NCBI GenBank assembly: GCA_977006965.1
Contig: OZ345377.1
Location: 744,001 to 808,000 of the forward strand
Direction: 5' to 3'
DNA from: Phymatolithon calcareum
Lineage: Eukaryota > Rhodophyta > Florideophyceae > Hapalidiales
DNA: 64,000 bases
How positions within the stretch are numbered: position 1 is the first letter of the stretch; the number at the start of each line of letters is the position of its first letter. This document shows positions 21,551 to 31,785 of this stretch, in pieces. A program made the translations under genes and the position numbers. The notes under the pieces are model-generated. The model was not told the origin of the DNA, searched no databases, and saw nothing but the letters and a program-made list of their open reading frames with translations.

Positions 21551-22600
21551 ATGCTTCGCGTTTGGCGCGAAGCGGCAAACGCTCATTCGTATTTTACCCG
21601 CGGGGCGGTCATGGCGCGCCCCATGAGAGGAGAAGCAGCACAAGAAGAGATGGTGCGCGGGGCCTCGTTTTCAGCCGACGAAGACTCGGCGCTCGCACGA
21701 TGCTGGGTGGGAGTTTCTGCAAAGCATGATGAGCAAGACGCCCAATCGTTCTGGAGCAACGTTGCTGCCGCTTTCGCAAAGCAGCCTGAAGCGAGCGAGC
21801 GCATCCGACTCGCGGGAAGCCTGCATTCGCGGTGGCAAGTACTCCAAAAAGCCGTTCAAAAGTACCTCGCCGCAGAGCGGCTGTACCGTTCGAACCCCGG
21901 TTCTGGGGAGAGCGAAGAAGACGCTCTACGTAACATCATGCGACTCTATCAGAAGCGGACGCGGACGAAGGACCGCCATGGAGTTGAGCGCGATGGGCCT
22001 GCGCTCAAGTCTATGGGCGCCGTGAGCATCTTGCGCTCCTGCCCAAAGTTCAACGCAATCGGTGGCACATCGGCGTCGTGCGCGCTGTACACGCCCGGCG
22101 CCTATGCGTCGGGCGCCACCACGCTCGACACCAGCACCAGTACGGCGTCGCCTCGGGCGGCGTACACCGACACGCTCAGCACCACGAGCGACGACGCAGC
22201 GCTGCTTCCAGCCACGCACGCCGGTGCGGCGCGTGCCGACGGTGGGAGTGCCGTTGCCACGGAGGCGGCCGCAGTTCCCTCGGTGAACCCGGCCAGGGGC
22301 CGCCCGATGGGCATCAAGAAATTCAAGAGGAAGGAGAAGGAAGCGCACCGCGGCGTGGGTTTGTCCGAAATCGCGGCGGCCCTCCTAGAGGGGTCGAAAC
22401 GAAAAACGGCGCTGAAGAAGACGCAACTTCGTTTCAGTTGTATCAATGCACTTCCGGAGGGAGAAGCAAAAACGAAACTGTTGATGAAATTCCTCGGCTC
22501 GGCTGAGCTAGGCGGTGAGGACGAGGAGGGCAGGACAGAGCGCGACATCCAGTTGACTAATAGATTGGCTATCGGTAGTCTAGTGTGCGATGAAGAGTAA
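21551..22600 (+). CDS. Myb/SANT-like DNA-binding ORF1 of PIF/Harbinger
   Basis: ATG at 21551, 349 residues. A SANT/trihelix-like domain starts at about residue 36 with FSADEDSALARCW and includes QSFWSNVAAAF and LHSRWQVLQKAVQKYL. A central Ala/Ser/Thr-rich linker follows, then a C-terminal part beginning GRPMGIKKFKRKEKE. This order matches the ORF1 product of plant-type PIF/Harbinger elements (the NAM-associated family). That product binds the element ends and helps bring the transposase to the nucleus. A longer frame from a GTG at 21509 exists; I chose the first ATG. ORF1 is intact although the transposase is not, and its third-position G+C is higher than in the flanking DNA. Confidence 0.75.
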   Translation: MLRVWREAANAHSYFTRGAVMARPMRGEAAQEEMVRGASFSADEDSALARCWVGVSAKHDEQDAQSFWSNVAAAFAKQPEASERIRLAGSLHSRWQVLQKAVQKYLAAERLYRSNPGSGESEEDALRNIMRLYQKRTRTKDRHGVERDGPALKSMGAVSILRSCPKFNAIGGTSASCALYTPGAYASGATTLDTSTSTASPRAAYTDTLSTTSDDAALLPATHAGAARADGGSAVATEAAAVPSVNPARGRPMGIKKFKRKEKEAHRGVGLSEIAAALLEGSKRKTALKKTQLRFSCINALPEGEAKTKLLMKFLGSAELGGEDEEGRTERDIQLTNRLAIGSLVCDEE

Positions 22601-22822
22601 ACGCGAATCTTGCACAGTTTTTGCGCACCTGGAACCCGCTCGAGATCGACTGAACCAGGAAATCAGTCGACCTCGGACAGGTCCTCATTGGGAGATCCGC
22701 ACGCACATGGGTTGGAGCTCGCGCAGCGCGGCGGCGTGCACGAGCACACGGCACAGCTCCACGCCGACCGCGGGGTGACGCAAAAACCAAACAAAAAGTG
22801 AAATTTTACCAGCTCTTCGGTG
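22601..22822. other. spacer between ORF1 and transposase remnant
   Basis: Part of the Harbinger element; no gene is seen. Confidence 0.4.
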
Positions 22823-23163
22823 CTATATGCCGTCTCCTACATTAGCCCAGATGTGGTCCGTCAGCGCCTCACGCAGCTGACGGTGGGTAGCGCGGTCTCT
22901 AATCAACTCATCTATTGATAATAAATGGTGTAGCCATCCCTCTGGAATACCTGTGTCACCGCCGCCGTACTCTGCGACTCCTTCATCTGCACCGTCGCCC
23001 TCTCCATCGCCTACAGCGTAGTAAAACTCCTCGACGACCTCGCCGGGGTGCAGCAGTTCGCCGTGCTCGTCTAGCTCGTCGTCCAGTTCGCCACCAAGGC
23101 GCAAAGAGACGAGCAAGATGACGAGAGGACGTCCATCTCGCTGGTGCTGATGTCGTCGGACAT
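22823..23163 (-). pseudogene. PIF/Harbinger transposase remnant (N-end and C-end only)
   Basis: Minus strand, convergent with ORF1. An ATG at 23163 opens MSDDISTSEMDVL, a start of the kind seen in Harbinger transposases. It runs into a stop after about 30 codons. A second frame (23116-22823) carries an acidic stretch and then DRATHRQLREALTDHIW, which resembles a Harbinger transposase C-terminus. The DDE catalytic core between them is missing. The call rests on position, orientation and the C-terminal wording, so it is an inference. Confidence 0.5.
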
Positions 23164-23381
23164 CACTGCACCAGGGGAGTGTTATGCTCCCCTGACTGTA
23201 CGGTACTGTAAAAATAACGAACGTTCACGATACAGTGAGCGTACAAAATGATTGTTTTTTTGAGTCGGCTGTGTCAGGTGGCCTTGATCGCGATAGAGTT
23301 GCGCGTGGTGCGATCAATTTTTATCAACACAATTTTAGCAATTTGCTTTGGAAATTGGCAATTGCGTAGGACGTGCTCTAA

Positions 23382-24788
23382 GAATTGGAATAATCATGCT
23401 TTCTTAGAGAAGTCTTGTTTTTTTAACTTAATTTTTCATTACTGAAGCAGCTTGCGATTGCCTCCAATGGTATTGAGTGAATGTAAGGGTTGTTTCACGT
23501 AACGAGATGTCTTGATTGCTGTTGCTATCGCAATACCTTTCTGACTTCTCCTCTACTTAAGTTTAGATTACCGCAGGGCGTTACTCCTGTTAGCTAAGTA
23601 AAAGCACGTTCAACAAGCCTCTTCCCATCCAGGTTACATATTCAGCTTCCCGTCGGCTTTTTGAGAGCTAGAAGTCTTTTCTTCTGTCAGAAGAAAGCAC
23701 CTCGAGCTGACAATCTGGCTATCAGTCTGATTGCCTGTGCGGCATACAGTCTGCTATCCGACAGATAGCCGGCTGCGCACGACTCCAGAATGCACCGCCC
23801 GTTTGCACCTTCCAGCATGTGGTTGGAGGCAAAATTTGATTACTGTATCAAACTCATGCTTTATCGATAGCCACGTTTCCGAGTGCCCTTGGTGTAAGAA
23901 AAAATGTAAATTTACTGAATTTACAATCCTCCTCATCTTTCTGATCAGTTCTTCTGCTCTCTATGATATGTTGATGAGACATCAACCGTTACAGTTGCAC
24001 GCAGACATTTGGTGCGAAATGTGTGGTCTATTTTGGGTCGATCCAGCAAGGCTGGGGTACGTTTACGGCACTGGCCAATTGTCTCGAGCCCTTTGCCCAT
24101 ACCCCCCGATCAATATTGCGTATGATACGTTTGAACGTATCATATAGCTCACAATTCATTATAAGATAAATTGGTGATGAAATATGGAACTGACCATCGG
24201 CTCGAATCAATTTCCGATCGGAATGACCGTCTTGATCGAGTCCACACGTGCAATGTTTCCCCCACTCTCAGAGGGCATGTCAGAATGCGCTATTTTTTTA
24301 AAATTTTTAAAAAATATACTTCTGCCAATATTCTCGAACGATCGATAGGGAAATCGTTTGAAATCGTTTGATGCTTCTGTATCGAAAAGATGCACGGCAT
24401 TAATTTCAAGTATTACTTTTGATACACTGTACTTCCCTAACAATGTCGTACGGGACGTAGTTGAATAATACGTGGCATGCAATGCGGAATGTCTGACCTC
24501 TCTGCTCAACGTCGCGCGTAGTGCTGCCCATGTGATCAATTTTTGAAACGCTTCCGCACCACCACGAAGCGCCATTCAATGATGGGTACAGCCCGATTCC
24601 CGCGCCCGCACACGTGCCGCGTGGCAAATGACGCACATACTGTAGTCTCTTCAGCATCCAAAGTAAGACTCGTGTGACAAAACACTGTACAGTAATTACC
24701 GTACAGACAGACCGCACGCATTCTTCGCTCACCGTCATTCCCGCCACCTTGGCCTGCTTGCAAATCCGCCCGGCGGTGACGCCCGACA
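23382..24788. other. intergenic, upstream of the giant ORF
   Basis: No gene is seen. A perfect palindrome lies at 24121-24144 (11-bp arms, 2-nt centre). At 24684-24707, about 85-105 bp before the next ATG, there is CTGTACAGTAATTACCGTAC, an imperfect inverted arrangement of the GTACTGTA-type motif also seen at 10.3 kb and elsewhere. There is no TATA box near 24789. Confidence 0.4.
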
Positions 24789-27700
24789 ATGGCGTCCGAC
24801 CCGCCGCGAGCACATTCTCGCCGCGCATCGTCTCGTGCCCCGTCCGCGCTCGTCGCCGGCTCCGCCGCGGCGTTATATGCTCCCTCACTCGACCCAAGTC
24901 CGGACTGGCCGGGCGTGCGCAACTACTTCCGTTCCATTTCCGCCATGAATGAATTTCAAAATCTCTCCGCGGAGGAACTACGTCTTATAGATTACACCCA
25001 CTCCGGTTCCGCGCGTGCGCCGTATGCATCGGCTCGCGACACGGATGGGTCGGCCTTTCAGACGCTTGTAGCTATGCCGGAGTACGCGTTCGCTTCGCCG
25101 GAGGAGATCCGGCTTGCGGATTACTGGGTGCGCGAGGGAGGCTCGCATGTGAAGCCGGCTGCAACTTTATTTTCTCCCGGTGCAAAGCCCGTGCAGCCGT
25201 TGGGACGAGACCCGTTCTACGCGGTTGAGACATCAATGCCGGTGACGGAGACACGAGCGTTTCCGAGCGCGTGGGGCGCTGCCGTGAAGCCGGTTCCTAA
25301 GTTGAAGCCGCAACCGACGTCGAAGAGGAGTAATGCGCTGAGGGATCGGTTCAAACAGGTCGATCAGCTCGGTCGTAGTCCAAGTATGCCAATCACAGGC
25401 CCTTCTCGTCCACGTCCTGTTGCAACAGGTCTTTCGTCCTCGGTGTCCGTGCAAGGTATTCGATTGCCTCGTCATGCTGATAGGGGTGTTGCAATTGGAA
25501 GCGCTCAACCTCTTTCTCCTGTCATGCAGCGATCGTCGAGACGCATGAATTTGGAACCTGTTTCACCTTTCAGTACTGCTCGTGCGCCAACTGAACCTCC
25601 GCCAGTTGCTGTCGTGCAAGTGGAACCGGTGGCGCTTGCGGAGCATCCTTTTCTGCGCATTCCGCCGAGAGCTCCCGTTCCACGAGCGTTGTTTCAGCCT
25701 AGCCCTCTTGCGAAATTGAGTTCTAGCCCCGGCTCAACACCTGCTGGTGGGGTGGAACCGAGTTCGGACACGACGAGTCCATCGCTACCATCAGTTACTT
25801 CCCCGACTTCGCGTGCCGCTGTACCGGAGGGACGATCGCGATTGTATCGCCAATTGCAGGCGATGTGTCGCAAGGCGGAGGAGTTTGATGAGGCGCTTGA
25901 TGACCTGGAGGAGGAACAGAAATTGAAGAGTCTGTGTCGTAAGGCCGATGAATTCAATCAGGCTCTTGACAGACTTACGGTTAATCATGCACTGCCCAAA
26001 TTTCAAGATAAGGAGGAAAGTGAGCCCAGCATCTCAAGTACGTACTTGCCGGCCCCACATAATACACCCACCACGATGACAGGAGAGACGACTGTGTCCG
26101 AAGTCGCTAGACAGGTGGAAACGGAAGAGTATGACGTTGGTGAAAACGTTGATGTGACAAGTTCTGTGCCCCACAAAGAAGAGACCGAGTTTTCCGGAGG
26201 ATCAACTTCATCCTCTGTTCCTGTTGCTCCAGCGGCGTCCGAAGCGCCTAGTGCAAGCGTTCTCAAACCTTTGCGCAGTATGGATGACCCCGAAAGTATA
26301 GAAGGGAACACAGAAGCCGAATCCGACGATCTGCAATTCGTACAGGCGGCCTCTTTGACGCTTGGACCTGCGATGCCGAATCCGACCGCTCCGAGTCAAC
26401 AGACCGATCGTGTTAATCCAGCGCACTCAGTTTCGAGTTTAAGGGCTGCGGAAATTAACATTCAGGGTTCAGCCTCACGCGCTAGTCCGGTCGCATCGGC
26501 ATTGGAGATTGAAGGTGTTGGTGATCGCCGTTCCATTGCCGTGTTGTCCAAAGCTCAAATTGACATCAAAGGTTCCGGCACAAGCGCAGTTCCTCTCTCC
26601 GAGCCGAGCCCCGTCTCCCCGAATCGGCCTGCTGAAAACGTTAGCGATGCGCGGTCCATTGCATCCTTGACCACAGCAGAAATTAACATTGAAGGTCGCG
26701 GTACAAGTGCTGACAAGCCTTCCACGCTATTGCCTGTAGCGAGTCCCGTCGCGCAGAGCCCAGAGATTGCAAGCGCTAGCGATGCACGCTCTATTGTGGC
26801 TTCGACAAAGTTGGAAGTTAATACAGAAAGCTCTAGACCACCAGGTGAAGGTGCGACAGCGAGTCCACATGTGGAGAGCGTGCCCAATGCACATCCGACC
26901 GAGGAACCTGCATCTGCGATAAGCCACTTGGAAAATGCCGATAAGCACGTCGCCAAAGAGGTGAGGCAGTCCATTTCAAATTCGCGTGTTGCAGCCAGTC
27001 CGTCGAGTTACAGATACTTTCTCGGGCTGGGTCTTCAAGGGAACTCTGTCGAACACTATGGGAATGGGTCCCCTGCCGTGGCATATGCAGGCCGCAAGAC
27101 ATCCCGTGCACCTTATACTCCCAGGAGCGGGAAAAGTCCAAGATCCTCTACTGTGACTTTCCCGAAGAGGGCCAGCATATCTTCCAAGGCTTCGCCGCCG
27201 GGCGGAGCACTTGCTCCTCACGCTGTTCGAAAGGAATCACCAGCAAAGCCTCTGCGTCGGCTGGCGTCACCTGTGCAGTTGAAGGCAGACAAGAATTCAC
27301 GATCGCGGTCCATGACTATTTCCGTGTCCAGCGAAAATAACGTGAAGAGGCATCATGCACAGCCCATTGTCAACCTTTCCGCGTTCCCTCTAGCGAGCTC
27401 AGGGAAGCCGGGCTCGTCAGCTTCAGAGATTTTGCAAAGTGTGGACAGCGAGAAGGCAGAAGTCTCATTTTGCATGGGCAGTAGTCCCGCCAAGGCTAGC
27501 CCACGACGGTCGTCTGGAAAATCTTTGCACGAGTCGCCACTTGCCAATATGCCGACTAATGCCCGTGAAGTTTTTGCGTCGCAGGCTGAGGATACTCCAA
27601 ATAATATGGTATCACCAAATCCTTTCGCGGAATATGTCGACAAGGTAGTTCCAAAAGAAAGCATATTGGAAAAACCTTTCAGTCAAAAGGTGCGCGAGGA

Positions 27701-30700
27701 TAATCACGTGGTCGAGGAAATCGTCGCACTGCCCAATTCGGATGACTCTGTCGAAAACGAGGATGTCGATCGCCAAAGTGACGAACGTGATGTCAAAGAA
27801 GAGACGTCTATACTTCCGTTTACTGCATCGGGGCCCCTGTTTCCATGCATTCCAGAAAATGAACCCTTGACCGAATTTGTAGACGGAGAGCCCGGGGAAG
27901 ATGATGACGCTACATTGTCCACCTTGGCTGTGGTGCCACCTGCTGATGCCAACATAGACCTTTCCTCGGATGCGAACTCGGTAGGGGAGGAAGAGTTGAT
28001 ATTGACGGAATTGTTTGGTCTCGAAGACTCTACAGCGCATCGTGAAGGTGCACACTCTTCTTTCGACAGGCTGGCTTCTTCGCCATCGCCGAGCCCCGCT
28101 GTGATCTCCCGTACGGCTCATGTTGCACCCTCACCACGAGTCCCTGTCATTTCCATGACGCAGCTTGATGAACACGTGCTTACTAATTCCATGGAGTCCA
28201 TAACGGCTGCGTTCGAAGAAGACAGCGATGCTTCCGAGGATGAGCTGCTATCGGCTCGGGAAAGCCAGGCGACGAAGAATCCTACGCCGGAGAGTCTTGT
28301 CGAAGAGGAGAAAGGGGATGATGGAGTTGGAGGAGAAGTCCTAGAGGCTCCCAAGCGCACTTCAGGCCAGATTATGGATCCCATACTCTCGGCCAAGGGT
28401 CTTGGAAGCCAAGATGGATTTGAAATTGTTGCTTTGCAACAGTTAGGCTTTCCGTCATCTATTCCTGCCGATAGCGATGCATCCAAGGCAACAAGCGAAC
28501 ATGTTGGAACGACTGCCAGCACATCTGCTGAGCGAAATGCTGCTCTTGGCAACCAAGCAAGCCCCAATTCCTTGGATCAGGATCTTGAAGAGCAAGAAGA
28601 TATGGTGGAGAAGCCAGTCACAGGGGCGCAGACATCACCCAGACAACATGTTGCCCTGGAAGATGGTTCCGCCGTTACGCTTTTGGAGCGCATTATTGAA
28701 GAGCCGAAAGAATTGCTGGAAAAGCCGGACGCACAGCGGGAAGCTGGATTACCACAGGAAGAACAAAGTGTTGGATGCGATGAATTAGTGCATTCCAATT
28801 CCTTGGAATGTATTATCCAAGAGCCGGTCAAACTGCCACAAATTAATGGCAAGGACGGCAAATCGCCGGAAGAAGAATTCTCTATCGATAGCGAATCAAA
28901 CTCCGAGAGTCAGGAACCGGATGATTTGTCGGAAGAGCAGGATCCCCTATCTCAAATTGCCAATTTCGGTGGAAGCGAACTGGTTGCCGAAGACGACCAC
29001 AGATATCTTGTCGAAGATATATCCATCCATGATTTCATTCCTTCCAGTGACGGTCCTATTGACACTCAAAGCGGGCACGATGATGATCCATTCTTCATAG
29101 TGCTGAGCCGCGATGCCTCGGAGAACGACAGCTATGTGGACGCCGTGTCTGGGGGAAGCTTTACTCTGCAGAACACATATGCAGCAGAGATTGTGGTTCC
29201 TGATATTGAGGATCATCATGACGATGGAGATATCCATGCAGAAGGTGAAGGCTTTACTCTGGACAATGCTTATGCATCTGAGATTGTAGTTCCTGTTCAA
29301 GAAGATGCTCATGACTTAGGAGGGTCTTCTGAGTATGACTCGAATGTCCAAATTGAGCCAGGAGACAACGATATTGAGACTGCAATGAAGCGACAAGAGC
29401 CGATTTCCTCGTCGAGATTTGTAGCTATTGAAGGCGAGAAGCCTAGCGTCCACAGCGACGATGTCAGCGAAGATGGAGATGATGGATCGGAGGGACAAGA
29501 GCAGAGTTCGTTGTCGAGGGTGCAAGTTAGCGAAGATGAGGGCGAAGACGGCGGTAACGTCAACTATGTGAGCGAGGATGACGATGATGAAAGGTCCCTT
29601 GATATGGATGCAGACGTCAGCAACGTTGTTCATCAAGGTACAAGTAATGAGGAGAAGCAAGTCATTAGCGAAGACAATGAGCAGGTGATCGCCGAAGATA
29701 CGGAGCTGGTTTCAATCGCAGACTCGCCGAGCTGTGTTGCACATAACGTGACTCCGGTGCAGCGCCACTTCGATGCGGCTGACTCAGGAGGCAACGATAA
29801 GGAGAAGATTCTTGCTAAAGTTGAGACAGAAGCTTTCGTGGCGGACCATTTGTCTGCTGCTAGTGACCTCAAATCCTTGCAGAGCCGTGTCGATACCGAA
29901 GAAGATAATCACAATATGTCAGTGGCCTCATCGGCAGCCACAGTTGTTGCCCCAGCAGGTGCACTAGAACAATACGGTCGTCGAAACGAAGTCGTTGCTG
30001 GCAATAGTCCACAGCCTGTGTCATCACCGTTTGCTGATAGTTTTTCTCCTGCGTCAGAAGAAACCGGGGAATATGGGTTATCGAGGCCCGGGACGCGGGT
30101 TGCGGAAGGACTTGCGAGACGTGTTGCGATGTTTTCTGCCAGGTCTGAACTCGGTACTCTTTATCAGGAATACCATGGCATGGCATCGGCCGAAAAGAAC
30201 TCAACACCGGAGGAGCTCCCCTCTGTAACGCACAATGTGGACGTGGCATTGCCTAAAGTTGCGCCCATAAGTGATTTCGATCGTGCCGGCGAATATCAGG
30301 ACGAAAAGAAGACTGTGTCCTCTCGAGAAGCTACAAGGATCACTTTTGCCGACACGGAAGAAAGTGTTGCTAAGCGACACCGCAGTCCCCCTGTAATCTC
30401 TCATCTAACTTCGGAGAAGTCCGTCTCAAGCCCCGAAGAAACCGATCGCACTCCTCCGAGCCAGCGCCTTAGACCCGGGCTAGTTATTTCCCCAGGTCGC
30501 CCTACTCAAGCGCCACGGTTCGCTTCTGTCATGCGTGCTGATGCGACGCATTCGTCCAGGACAAGGGTTGCTACCATTCAGAGCGGGCTTGCTTCTTCGA
30601 TTTATCCCAAGAATTATGTGCCCGAGCCGTCGAACGAACTCCAATCGGGGCGGAGCGCTGGGGCGATGGACGTGACTTGCGTGCCGAAAACACCACGCAC

Positions 30701-31505
30701 GGCACCGCGTCCCGCCATCGCGGACGCCGACATTACGCCGGAGGGAGACTATCGTGAGCCTCACGGGATTGAAAGCTGGTCAGAACCGAGTGCCGACCAG
30801 GCGACAGAAGACATTTCTCCAAGCGCATCCATGACAACGCTGCCCACTCCAGTAGCTGGTCGTCAATCTTCACTCACGCGCCGGCATAGCGTGCCACCAC
30901 GCACAAGCCAAGAGTTCGAAGCCGTAGGCGCAGCTGATGGCCTGCTCGCAGCGAACAGCGTCGACTTTTCTGACGATGTGTCCGTAGGGGACTCCGCGGC
31001 GGACGAAGTTCTCATGGGACAACCGTCAAGTGAGCATGCTGTGCGTCCGCAGGGACCTGCTCGGGGCTTACGCAACCACACTATGTTTGGTGCTCTTGCG
31101 GGAATGACGGAGCAATTGACGAGGAAGAACTCGGATGACTTAGCTCCGCGAGCGAGCACTGACGTGGGCACTGGGCGTAAATCGATGTCAGCGGCAATAT
31201 CTCCGACCACCGCCGCAGTGCAACATATGATTGCGAGGGAGACGACTCTGCGATCGCGGCAGGGACCACATGAAGAGGTGGATCGAAACGGTCGTGCCAA
31301 CTTTCTTGAGGGTGTGAAGAAATTGTTCAGTCGCGTTGGACGGCGACGAGAGCGTCCCGAAGGAGAGCCGACCAGGATTACTAGGCGCTTGAGTCTGGCC
31401 AGAGGGGAAAGAAGGGAACGTGAGAGCCTTGCGTCGAGACCTAGTGTTGCGCGGCGCACTAAGTCGGAGTATCGCTCCCCTCCGAAAGGAAGGGGAAGAC
31501 GGTAG
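24789..31505 (+). CDS. giant acidic low-complexity protein with Nup98-like N-terminal motifs (2238 aa)
   Basis: A single exon of 2238 codons; ATG 24789 has A at -3. Residues about 46-68 read RSISAMNEFQNLSAEELRLI then DY, and residues 95-113 read MPEYAFASPEEIRLADYW. Both follow a pattern (Y/F-x3-S-x-EE-L/I-R-x2-DY) that I recall from plant and fungal Nup98-type nucleoporins. The rest is Ser/Pro/Glu/Asp-rich and probably disordered. There are short internal repeats: CRKA-x-EF-x2-ALD (about 358-395), DARSIA-x-LT-x-AEINI (about 547-680, four copies) and AYASEIVVP (about 1457-1500, two copies). The C-terminal 70 residues are very basic. FG dipeptides are rare, so it is not an ordinary FG nucleoporin. 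A nuclear-envelope or scaffold role is inference. No enzyme domain is seen. Confidence 0.85.
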   Translation: MASDPPRAHSRRASSRAPSALVAGSAAALYAPSLDPSPDWPGVRNYFRSISAMNEFQNLSAEELRLIDYTHSGSARAPYASARDTDGSAFQTLVAMPEYAFASPEEIRLADYWVREGGSHVKPAATLFSPGAKPVQPLGRDPFYAVETSMPVTETRAFPSAWGAAVKPVPKLKPQPTSKRSNALRDRFKQVDQLGRSPSMPITGPSRPRPVATGLSSSVSVQGIRLPRHADRGVAIGSAQPLSPVMQRSSRRMNLEPVSPFSTARAPTEPPPVAVVQVEPVALAEHPFLRIPPRAPVPRALFQPSPLAKLSSSPGSTPAGGVEPSSDTTSPSLPSVTSPTSRAAVPEGRSRLYRQLQAMCRKAEEFDEALDDLEEEQKLKSLCRKADEFNQALDRLTVNHALPKFQDKEESEPSISSTYLPAPHNTPTTMTGETTVSEVARQVETEEYDVGENVDVTSSVPHKEETEFSGGSTSSSVPVAPAASEAPSASVLKPLRSMDDPESIEGNTEAESDDLQFVQAASLTLGPAMPNPTAPSQQTDRVNPAHSVSSLRAAEINIQGSASRASPVASALEIEGVGDRRSIAVLSKAQIDIKGSGTSAVPLSEPSPVSPNRPAENVSDARSIASLTTAEINIEGRGTSADKPSTLLPVASPVAQSPEIASASDARSIVASTKLEVNTESSRPPGEGATASPHVESVPNAHPTEEPASAISHLENADKHVAKEVRQSISNSRVAASPSSYRYFLGLGLQGNSVEHYGNGSPAVAYAGRKTSRAPYTPRSGKSPRSSTVTFPKRASISSKASPPGGALAPHAVRKESPAKPLRRLASPVQLKADKNSRSRSMTISVSSENNVKRHHAQPIVNLSAFPLASSGKPGSSASEILQSVDSEKAEVSFCMGSSPAKASPRRSSGKSLHESPLANMPTNAREVFASQAEDTPNNMVSPNPFAEYVDKVVPKESILEKPFSQKVREDNHVVEEIVALPNSDDSVENEDVDRQSDERDVKEETSILPFTASGPLFPCIPENEPLTEFVDGEPGEDDDATLSTLAVVPPADANIDLSSDANSVGEEELILTELFGLEDSTAHREGAHSSFDRLASSPSPSPAVISRTAHVAPSPRVPVISMTQLDEHVLTNSMESITAAFEEDSDASEDELLSARESQATKNPTPESLVEEEKGDDGVGGEVLEAPKRTSGQIMDPILSAKGLGSQDGFEIVALQQLGFPSSIPADSDASKATSEHVGTTASTSAERNAALGNQASPNSLDQDLEEQEDMVEKPVTGAQTSPRQHVALEDGSAVTLLERIIEEPKELLEKPDAQREAGLPQEEQSVGCDELVHSNSLECIIQEPVKLPQINGKDGKSPEEEFSIDSESNSESQEPDDLSEEQDPLSQIANFGGSELVAEDDHRYLVEDISIHDFIPSSDGPIDTQSGHDDDPFFIVLSRDASENDSYVDAVSGGSFTLQNTYAAEIVVPDIEDHHDDGDIHAEGEGFTLDNAYASEIVVPVQEDAHDLGGSSEYDSNVQIEPGDNDIETAMKRQEPISSSRFVAIEGEKPSVHSDDVSEDGDDGSEGQEQSSLSRVQVSEDEGEDGGNVNYVSEDDDDERSLDMDADVSNVVHQGTSNEEKQVISEDNEQVIAEDTELVSIADSPSCVAHNVTPVQRHFDAADSGGNDKEKILAKVETEAFVADHLSAASDLKSLQSRVDTEEDNHNMSVASSAATVVAPAGALEQYGRRNEVVAGNSPQPVSSPFADSFSPASEETGEYGLSRPGTRVAEGLARRVAMFSARSELGTLYQEYHGMASAEKNSTPEELPSVTHNVDVALPKVAPISDFDRAGEYQDEKKTVSSREATRITFADTEESVAKRHRSPPVISHLTSEKSVSSPEETDRTPPSQRLRPGLVISPGRPTQAPRFASVMRADATHSSRTRVATIQSGLASSIYPKNYVPEPSNELQSGRSAGAMDVTCVPKTPRTAPRPAIADADITPEGDYREPHGIESWSEPSADQATEDISPSASMTTLPTPVAGRQSSLTRRHSVPPRTSQEFEAVGAADGLLAANSVDFSDDVSVGDSAADEVLMGQPSSEHAVRPQGPARGLRNHTMFGALAGMTEQLTRKNSDDLAPRASTDVGTGRKSMSAAISPTTAAVQHMIARETTLRSRQGPHEEVDRNGRANFLEGVKKLFSRVGRRRERPEGEPTRITRRLSLARGERRERESLASRPSVARRTKSEYRSPPKGRGRR

Positions 31506-31659
31506 TTGGTGGATATTTTTGTTAAGGTGTGTGATGTTTTATGGCGGGAAGTGGCGATTCCCTATGTACAGTAAAGTGGATTGCTCGTAGATGGTTTTTT
31601 TCAGAGGGTCGCGGTGTAGACTGGTCGGAGTTGCAACTGGCGTTGACTCATGCTTCGAA
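31506..31659 (+). other. 3' flank of giant ORF
   Basis: Short spacer with no clear AATAAA. It holds one TGTACAGTA motif at about 31566. Confidence 0.35.
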
Positions 31660-31785
31660 TAGAAGGGACGAGCGCCGAACGATACACCGAGTCTTGCTTC
31701 AATGCGTCGAGCAAGCCCCGGAATCACTCTTCAGTGACGAGCCTGACCTAATCATACAATGGGCTCTTAATGAACTCCCTGGATT
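31660..31785 (+). mobile_element. LINE 3'-end coding remnant
   Basis: It encodes RDERRTIHRVLLQCVEQAPE and then SLFSDEPDL. This aligns with GERRLVRQVLLQCVRPTPES at 38.6 kb, so both derive from the post-RT region of one LINE family. No tail is seen here. The containing ORF (31541-31993) is otherwise unremarkable. Confidence 0.5.

Larger units (their letters stand above)
21264..23381. mobile_element. PIF/Harbinger element, internally deleted, TSD TAA
   Basis: TAA flanks the element at 21264-21266 and 23379-23381, the 3-bp duplication typical of PIF/Harbinger. The 16-bp terminal inverted repeats (21267-21282 and 23363-23378) read GAGCACGTCC-A/T-ACGCA and differ at one base. The body is 2112 bp. 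It keeps the Myb/SANT-like ORF1 on the plus strand. On the minus strand there seem to be only the beginning and end of the transposase ORF. ATTGCCAAAT repeats crowd both ends. Confidence 0.85.

Noticed and set aside
21926-22548. Arg-rich and Ser/Ala-rich ORFs across the Myb/SANT gene
   Set aside because: Overlapping frames of a GC-rich coding sequence, not separate genes.
26555-26974. Minus-strand ORFs within the giant gene
   Set aside because: Shadows of its repetitive codons; no start context or family.
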